From Eubacteriales bacterium (GTDB lineage: Bacteria; Bacillota_A; Clostridia; Christensenellales; Aristaeellaceae): a stretch of 9,717 bases of DNA. The position numbers were made by a program, and so were the translations under genes. The DNA lies in the NCBI GenBank assembly GCA_030528845.1, contig JAUMYC010000089.1, positions 1-9,717 on the forward strand, written 5' to 3'. Below, piece by piece: positions 7,055 through 9,717 of this stretch. The notes beneath the pieces are model-generated. The model was given only the letters and a program-made list of their open reading frames with translations. It ran no database searches and was not told where the DNA came from. Numbering within the stretch: position 1 is the first letter of the stretch; every line of letters starts with the position of its first letter.

Positions 7055-8500
7055 ATGACGAAAAACGAATACAGGCGCGCGCTGATCCTGCTGCGCGCCG
7101 CAAGGCAGGGGATGAGCGGACATGTGCGGCTGGAAAGGCGCACGATGCTTGGCAGCATGCAGTTCAGCCTGAACGGGCTGCGCTGCGCGGGCGAACTGCA
7201 GGCGGTCATGGCGGCGAAGACGAACGCGGGCTGGAAGATCGCGCGCATCGGGCCGCTCAGGCGCAGCGACCGCGGACAGGCGGGCCTGCATTGGACGTTC
7301 GACCCGCGCTGCATCGAGGGCCTGCCGCTGGAGCGCTACGCGGTGATTTTGGTGCTGGAGCTGTGCGGCGGAGAATGCAGGACGCTGTTCACGGGCTATG
7401 TGAACGGCTCGACGCAGGTGGACTGGACGCGCGCGGAGGAAGCCGCATGCGCCGCGGTGACGGCTTCCCGGGCGCTCCCTGCGCAGGACGGCGCTGCGTC
7501 GGCCCGGCAGGCGCCTGCGGAGGAGCCCGCCGCAGAGGCGCAGGCGGATGAGGCTGACGGGCAGGCGGTTTTTTCGCAGAAAGAGGAGACCGCACAGTTG
7601 GAATTGGATTCCTCCGAGAGGGAGGAATCTGCGCAGGAAACGGAAGCAGATACCGCGCAGGAGGTTTCATTGCAGGAAACGGAGGCGGATCTGCCCGAAC
7701 TGAACACCTCCGCGCAGGAGGTTCTTTCTCGGGAAGCAGAAGTCGCTCCGTCGGATGGGGATGCCTCCGCGCAGGAGGTTTCTTCGCAGGAGACAGAGGC
7801 CGCTTTGTTGGATATAGACACGACAGCTCGGGAGGCCTCTTCACAGCCAGTGGAGACCGCCCCGTCTGACTGGGACACGGCGGCACTGGAGGCCTCTTCA
7901 CAGAAAATAGAAGCGGATATCGTGCGGGAGGTTCTTTCGCAGGAGGCGGAGGCCGCTCCGTCGAATTGGGACGCCCCCGCGCAGGATGTTTCTTCTCGGG
8001 AGGCGGAGGCCGTCTCATCGGAATTGGACGCTGCGGCACAGGATGTTTCTTCGCTTGAAGAGGATGGCGCTTTGCCGGATTTCGACACAGCTGCGCAGGA
8101 GGTTCTTTCGCAGGAAGCAGAGGCCGCTCCGTCGGACTGGGGCGCTCCCGCGTGCGATGGGGCGCAGACGGCCCTGCAGGCGCTCGGGCTGGAGCCGGAG
8201 CGCGCATGGCCGGAGGGGATCGAGCCCTTGCGGGCGGTGTTTGCAGCCGCAGAACCCCTGCGCCTGTCCGCGCTGCCGGAGCATGTGTTTATCCGCGCGT
8301 GGCATTCCGCCGCCTGTCCGGAGTGCGCCGTGGGCATCTGCGCGCGGGAGGGCGTGCCTGAGAGCGTGGCGTGGGCGATCCCCGGCGAGGAAGCGCCGGA
8401 GCCGCCCGACGGGCTGGAGGGCTATGTCTGGAAGGACGGCTGGTGGTTCGCCGTGGCCGACGCCGACAGCGGGCGCTACAAAGTCATCGCTGCGGAGTAG
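7055..8500 (+). CDS. Unrecognised protein with acidic 19-residue tandem repeats between two globular domains
   Basis: The 481-residue protein has three parts. Residues 1-125 look like a beta-rich domain (for example GHVRLERR at 22-29, ARIGPLRRSDRGQAGLHW at 63-80). Residues 173-369 are eleven acidic repeats of consensus SSQEAEAAPSDWDTAAQEV, probably flexible. Residues 370-481 form a C-terminal domain with CPECAVGIC (421-429) and LEGYVWKDGWW (454-464). I recall clostridial proteins with a similar pairing of an ARL/ERR-type N-terminal domain and a GYVW-DGWW C-terminal domain around a variable linker, but I cannot name the family or a function. No signal peptide or membrane helix is visible. The frame is open upstream to 6674, but that stretch covers the promoter, 6S RNA and terminator; ATG at 7055 with GAGGGGG seven bases upstream is the credible start. 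I found no promoter of its own, so expression may depend on readthrough. Confidence 0.8.
   Translation: MTKNEYRRALILLRAARQGMSGHVRLERRTMLGSMQFSLNGLRCAGELQAVMAAKTNAGWKIARIGPLRRSDRGQAGLHWTFDPRCIEGLPLERYAVILVLELCGGECRTLFTGYVNGSTQVDWTRAEEAACAAVTASRALPAQDGAASARQAPAEEPAAEAQADEADGQAVFSQKEETAQLELDSSEREESAQETEADTAQEVSLQETEADLPELNTSAQEVLSREAEVAPSDGDASAQEVSSQETEAALLDIDTTAREASSQPVETAPSDWDTAALEASSQKIEADIVREVLSQEAEAAPSNWDAPAQDVSSREAEAVSSELDAAAQDVSSLEEDGALPDFDTAAQEVLSQEAEAAPSDWGAPACDGAQTALQALGLEPERAWPEGIEPLRAVFAAAEPLRLSALPEHVFIRAWHSAACPECAVGICAREGVPESVAWAIPGEEAPEPPDGLEGYVWKDGWWFAVADADSGRYKVIAAE
7571..8161 (+). repeat. Coding tandem repeat, 57-base units (11 copies, two shortened to 39 bases)
   Basis: Units start at residues 173, 192, 205, 224, 243, 262, 281, 294, 313, 332 and 351 of the protein at 7055-8500. 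Nine units are 19 codons and two (7628-7666 and 7895-7933) are 13 codons; both short units lack unit positions 9-14. Best-kept positions are Ser2, Gln3, Glu4, Glu6, Asp13, Ala16, Gln17, Glu18 and Val19. Units differ at many bases, so the array is diverged rather than freshly expanded. The 57-base period is a multiple of three, which also creates long open frames on the opposite strand. Confidence 0.9.
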
Positions 8501-8508
8501 CGCCGGCC

Positions 8509-8537
8509 TTGTGCGGCGCTGCCGCGCGTGCTATAAT
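8509..8537 (+). promoter_or_regulatory. Extended -10 promoter of uppP
   Basis: TATAAT (8532-8537) is a perfect -10 preceded by TGC, giving an extended -10. TTGTGC (8509-8514) lies 17 bases upstream as a partial -35. The predicted start of transcription is about 50 bases before the uppP ATG. The -35 sits in the loop and right arm of a seven-pair hairpin (AGCGCCG 8499-8505 with CGGCGCT 8514-8520). Confidence 0.75.
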
Positions 8538-8593
8538 GACAGATGATTTTGCCGGCCGCGCGCAGGGCAAGGCTGGGAAGGAAGGGAATACGG

Positions 8594-9454
8594 ATGACTG
8601 TTTTGCAATCGATCGTCCTCGGAGCTGTGCAGGGGCTGGCGGAATTTCTGCCGGTCAGCTCGTCCGGGCATCTTGTGCTTGTGCAGAAGATCTTCGGCAT
8701 GGAAACGGGCTCGATCACTCTGGAGGTGCTCCTGCATCTGGGCACGCTCTTCGCTGTATTCGCGGTATACTGGCGCGAGATCTGGCATATGATCTGCCAC
8801 CCTTGGAAGAGCGATCTGAAATGGCTCGTCGTCGCGACGATCCCGGCGGTATTCATGCGGCTGCTGTACACCGATCTGTTCGTGGCCCTCTTCTCCGGCA
8901 CGGGCGCGGAGCCGTTCTTCGCCGCCGTCCGCGACGGACTCGGCGGCTTTATCGACACCGCATTTGAAGGCGGCTTCCTCGGCTGGGCGTTTCTGCTCAC
9001 CAGCGGCGTGCTGATGCTGGGCGAATGGCTGCTCGGGCGCGCGGACAGGAAGCACAGGAACGTGCGCGGCGCAGACGCCGTCGCGATGGGCCTGATGCAG
9101 GCCGTTGCCGTGCTGCCGGGCGTCTCCCGCAGCGGCTCGACCATCGCCGGCGGCAGAGCCATGGGCCTGAACGGAAAAAAGACGGCGGATTTTGCTTTTT
9201 TGATGTCCATCCCCGTCATTCTCGGCGCGGTCGTGATGGACGGCAAGGACATCCTGACCGGCGAGGTCGCCGAGGCGCTGCCTATCGTGCCGTTGATCGT
9301 CGGCGTGCTCACCAGCGCGGTCGTTGGCTTTTTTGCCATCCGCTTCATGATCGCGGCGGTGAAAAAGAGCGGTATGAAGTGGTTCGCCGTGTATACCTTC
9401 TGCCTCGGCCTGCTCGTGCTGGTCGATCAGTATATCACGCATATTTTCTTCTGA
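8594..9454 (+). CDS. uppP: Undecaprenyl-diphosphate phosphatase (bacitracin resistance family)
   Basis: The 286-residue membrane protein removes a phosphate from undecaprenyl diphosphate so that the C55 lipid carrier can be reused for peptidoglycan and other cell-surface polymers. Extra copies of such genes give bacitracin tolerance. The two family signatures are present: QGLAEFLPVSSSGHL (13-27), with E17 and H26, and LPGVSRSGST (174-183), with R179. These form the active site facing the outer side of the membrane. About seven to eight hydrophobic helices are visible, including 44-60, 76-92, 128-148, 198-216, 228-254 and 263-280. Length is normal for the family. The start is ATG at 8594, where the conserved N-terminus MTVLQSIVLGAVQG begins, with AGGAAGG eight bases upstream. 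The open frame reaches back to 8543, but those 17 codons are not family-like. It is a single-gene unit with its own promoter and terminator. Confidence 0.95.
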   Translation: MTVLQSIVLGAVQGLAEFLPVSSSGHLVLVQKIFGMETGSITLEVLLHLGTLFAVFAVYWREIWHMICHPWKSDLKWLVVATIPAVFMRLLYTDLFVALFSGTGAEPFFAAVRDGLGGFIDTAFEGGFLGWAFLLTSGVLMLGEWLLGRADRKHRNVRGADAVAMGLMQAVAVLPGVSRSGSTIAGGRAMGLNGKKTADFAFLMSIPVILGAVVMDGKDILTGEVAEALPIVPLIVGVLTSAVVGFFAIRFMIAAVKKSGMKWFAVYTFCLGLLVLVDQYITHIFF

Positions 9455-9458
9455 CGAC

Positions 9459-9495
9459 AAAGAGGAGACGGGCGCATGGCCCGCCTCCTCTTTTT
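9459..9495 (+). terminator. Strong intrinsic terminator of uppP
   Basis: A 15-base stem (9459-9473 with 9479-9493) has a single A-C mismatch and a five-base loop, GCATG. The right arm runs into five T residues (9491-9495). It begins four bases after the uppP stop codon. The left arm starts with AAA, so it may also act weakly on the minus strand. Confidence 0.92.
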
Positions 9496-9542
9496 GCGGC
9501 ATATAGTTGGGAGGATCGTGCGTTCTTTTATCTCATTCGTAG

Positions 9543-9563
9543 GGGCGACCCTTGCGGTCGCCC
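9543..9563. repeat. Hairpin 1: GGGCGACC-CTTGC-GGTCGCCC
   Basis: Eight perfect pairs (9543-9550 with 9556-9563) around a five-base loop. No T run follows on the plus strand. The sequence is of the kind scattered between genes of gut Clostridia. Confidence 0.75.
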
Positions 9564-9573
9564 GTGTCATAAC

Positions 9574-9613
9574 AACAACGGCATGCCATTCGAAAGAACG
9601 GCATGCCGTTGTT
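9574..9613. repeat. Hairpin 2: 14-pair stem with GAAA tetraloop tip
   Basis: AACAACGGCATGCC (9574-9587) pairs perfectly with 9600-9613. The 12-base interior can add TTC-GAA pairs (9589-9591 with 9596-9598) closed by a C(GAAA)G tetraloop, leaving one A-C mismatch. GGCATGCC inside each arm is itself a palindrome. No T run follows beyond TTGTTTG, so it is not an ordinary terminator. Confidence 0.85.
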
Positions 9614-9628
9614 TGCGTCTATATCCTC

Positions 9629-9658
9629 TAAGACGGGAGTCTTACGGGACAATGTCCC
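9629..9658. repeat. Hairpins 3 and 4: two small adjacent stems
   Basis: TAAGAC (9629-9634) pairs with GTCTTA (9639-9644) around GGGA, and one base later GGGAC (9646-9650) pairs with GTCCC (9654-9658) around AAT. Each alone would be weak; their adjacency within the palindrome cluster is what supports them. Confidence 0.55.
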
Positions 9659-9671
9659 TGAAGCGGGGAGT

Positions 9672-9694
9672 TCAGAGGGGCCGCGCCCCTCTGA
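9672..9694. repeat. Hairpin 5: TCAGAGGGGC-CGC-GCCCCTCTGA
   Basis: Ten perfect pairs (9672-9681 with 9685-9694) around a three-base loop. It is followed by CGCTCGTT, not a T run. It is the last element before the window edge. Confidence 0.8.
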
Positions 9695-9717
9695 CGCTCG
9701 TTCGTATCGACCGGCTT

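Larger units (their letters stand above)
9496..9717. other. Gene-free right end with a cluster of palindromic repeats
   Basis: I see no open frame with a start and Shine-Dalgarno sequence on either strand. Instead five perfect hairpins lie within about 150 bases, separated by short spacers. The flanking words, such as TCGTAGGGGCGACC, resemble intergenic repeats I remember from gut Clostridia genomes. The element may continue past the window edge. Confidence 0.7.

Noticed and set aside
7571..8161. Tandem repeat considered as a CRISPR array
   Set aside because: The units are contiguous, in frame and diverged, with no unique spacers between identical repeats, and they lie inside a protein gene.
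7389..8337. Two long minus-strand frames (272 and 313 codons) opposite the repeat protein
   Set aside because: The 57-base repeat period keeps several frames open at once. The Pro/Lys-rich and Ser/Ala-rich translations only mirror the repeat, have no Shine-Dalgarno support, and the flanking globular domains are on the plus strand.

Overview
The window looks like a chromosomal segment of a high-GC member of the Firmicutes, probably a gut-type Clostridia species. The comEC-holA gene pair is a known Firmicutes arrangement. Promoters look like sigma-A sites, Shine-Dalgarno sequences are strong, and terminators are intrinsic hairpins with T runs. The right-end hairpin repeats resemble ones I remember from gut Clostridia, so the exact lineage is a guess. 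Most genes are very GC-rich (44 of 60 bases in 2461-2520), but the leftmost gene is not (27 of 60 in 181-240).

Layout. (1) Positions 1-481, minus strand: a nucleotidyltransferase gene that runs off the left edge. (2) Positions 543-4817, minus strand: a compact operon transcribed right to left, with a promoter at 4789-4817, then a small metallo-beta-lactamase-fold hydrolase, comEC (DNA uptake channel), holA (DNA polymerase III delta subunit) and a probable terminator at 537-566. Gene gaps are 32 and 16 bases. (3) Positions 4879-6636, plus strand, divergent from the operon: an asparagine-synthetase-like protein whose synthetase half is intact but whose glutaminase half has lost the catalytic cysteine. 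(4) Positions 6681-6957, plus strand: a perfect-consensus promoter (TTGACA, 17 bases, TATAAT) driving a structured non-coding RNA that ends in an intrinsic terminator. I identify it as 6S RNA. (5) Positions 7055-8500: an unrecognised protein with a beta-rich N-terminal domain, an acidic array of eleven 19-residue repeats (two of them shortened by the same six residues), and a conserved-looking C-terminal domain. (6) Positions 8509-9495: uppP (undecaprenyl-diphosphate phosphatase) with its own extended -10 promoter and a strong terminator. (7) Positions 9496-9717: no gene, but a cluster of five perfect hairpins that looks like intergenic repeat DNA.

The genes are mostly housekeeping (replication, DNA uptake, cell-wall lipid recycling, global transcription control by 6S RNA). 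The unusual parts are the cysteine-less asparagine synthetase homologue, the repeat protein next to the 6S gene, and the palindrome cluster at the right end. I see no CRISPR array, transposase, phage gene, tRNA or rRNA.
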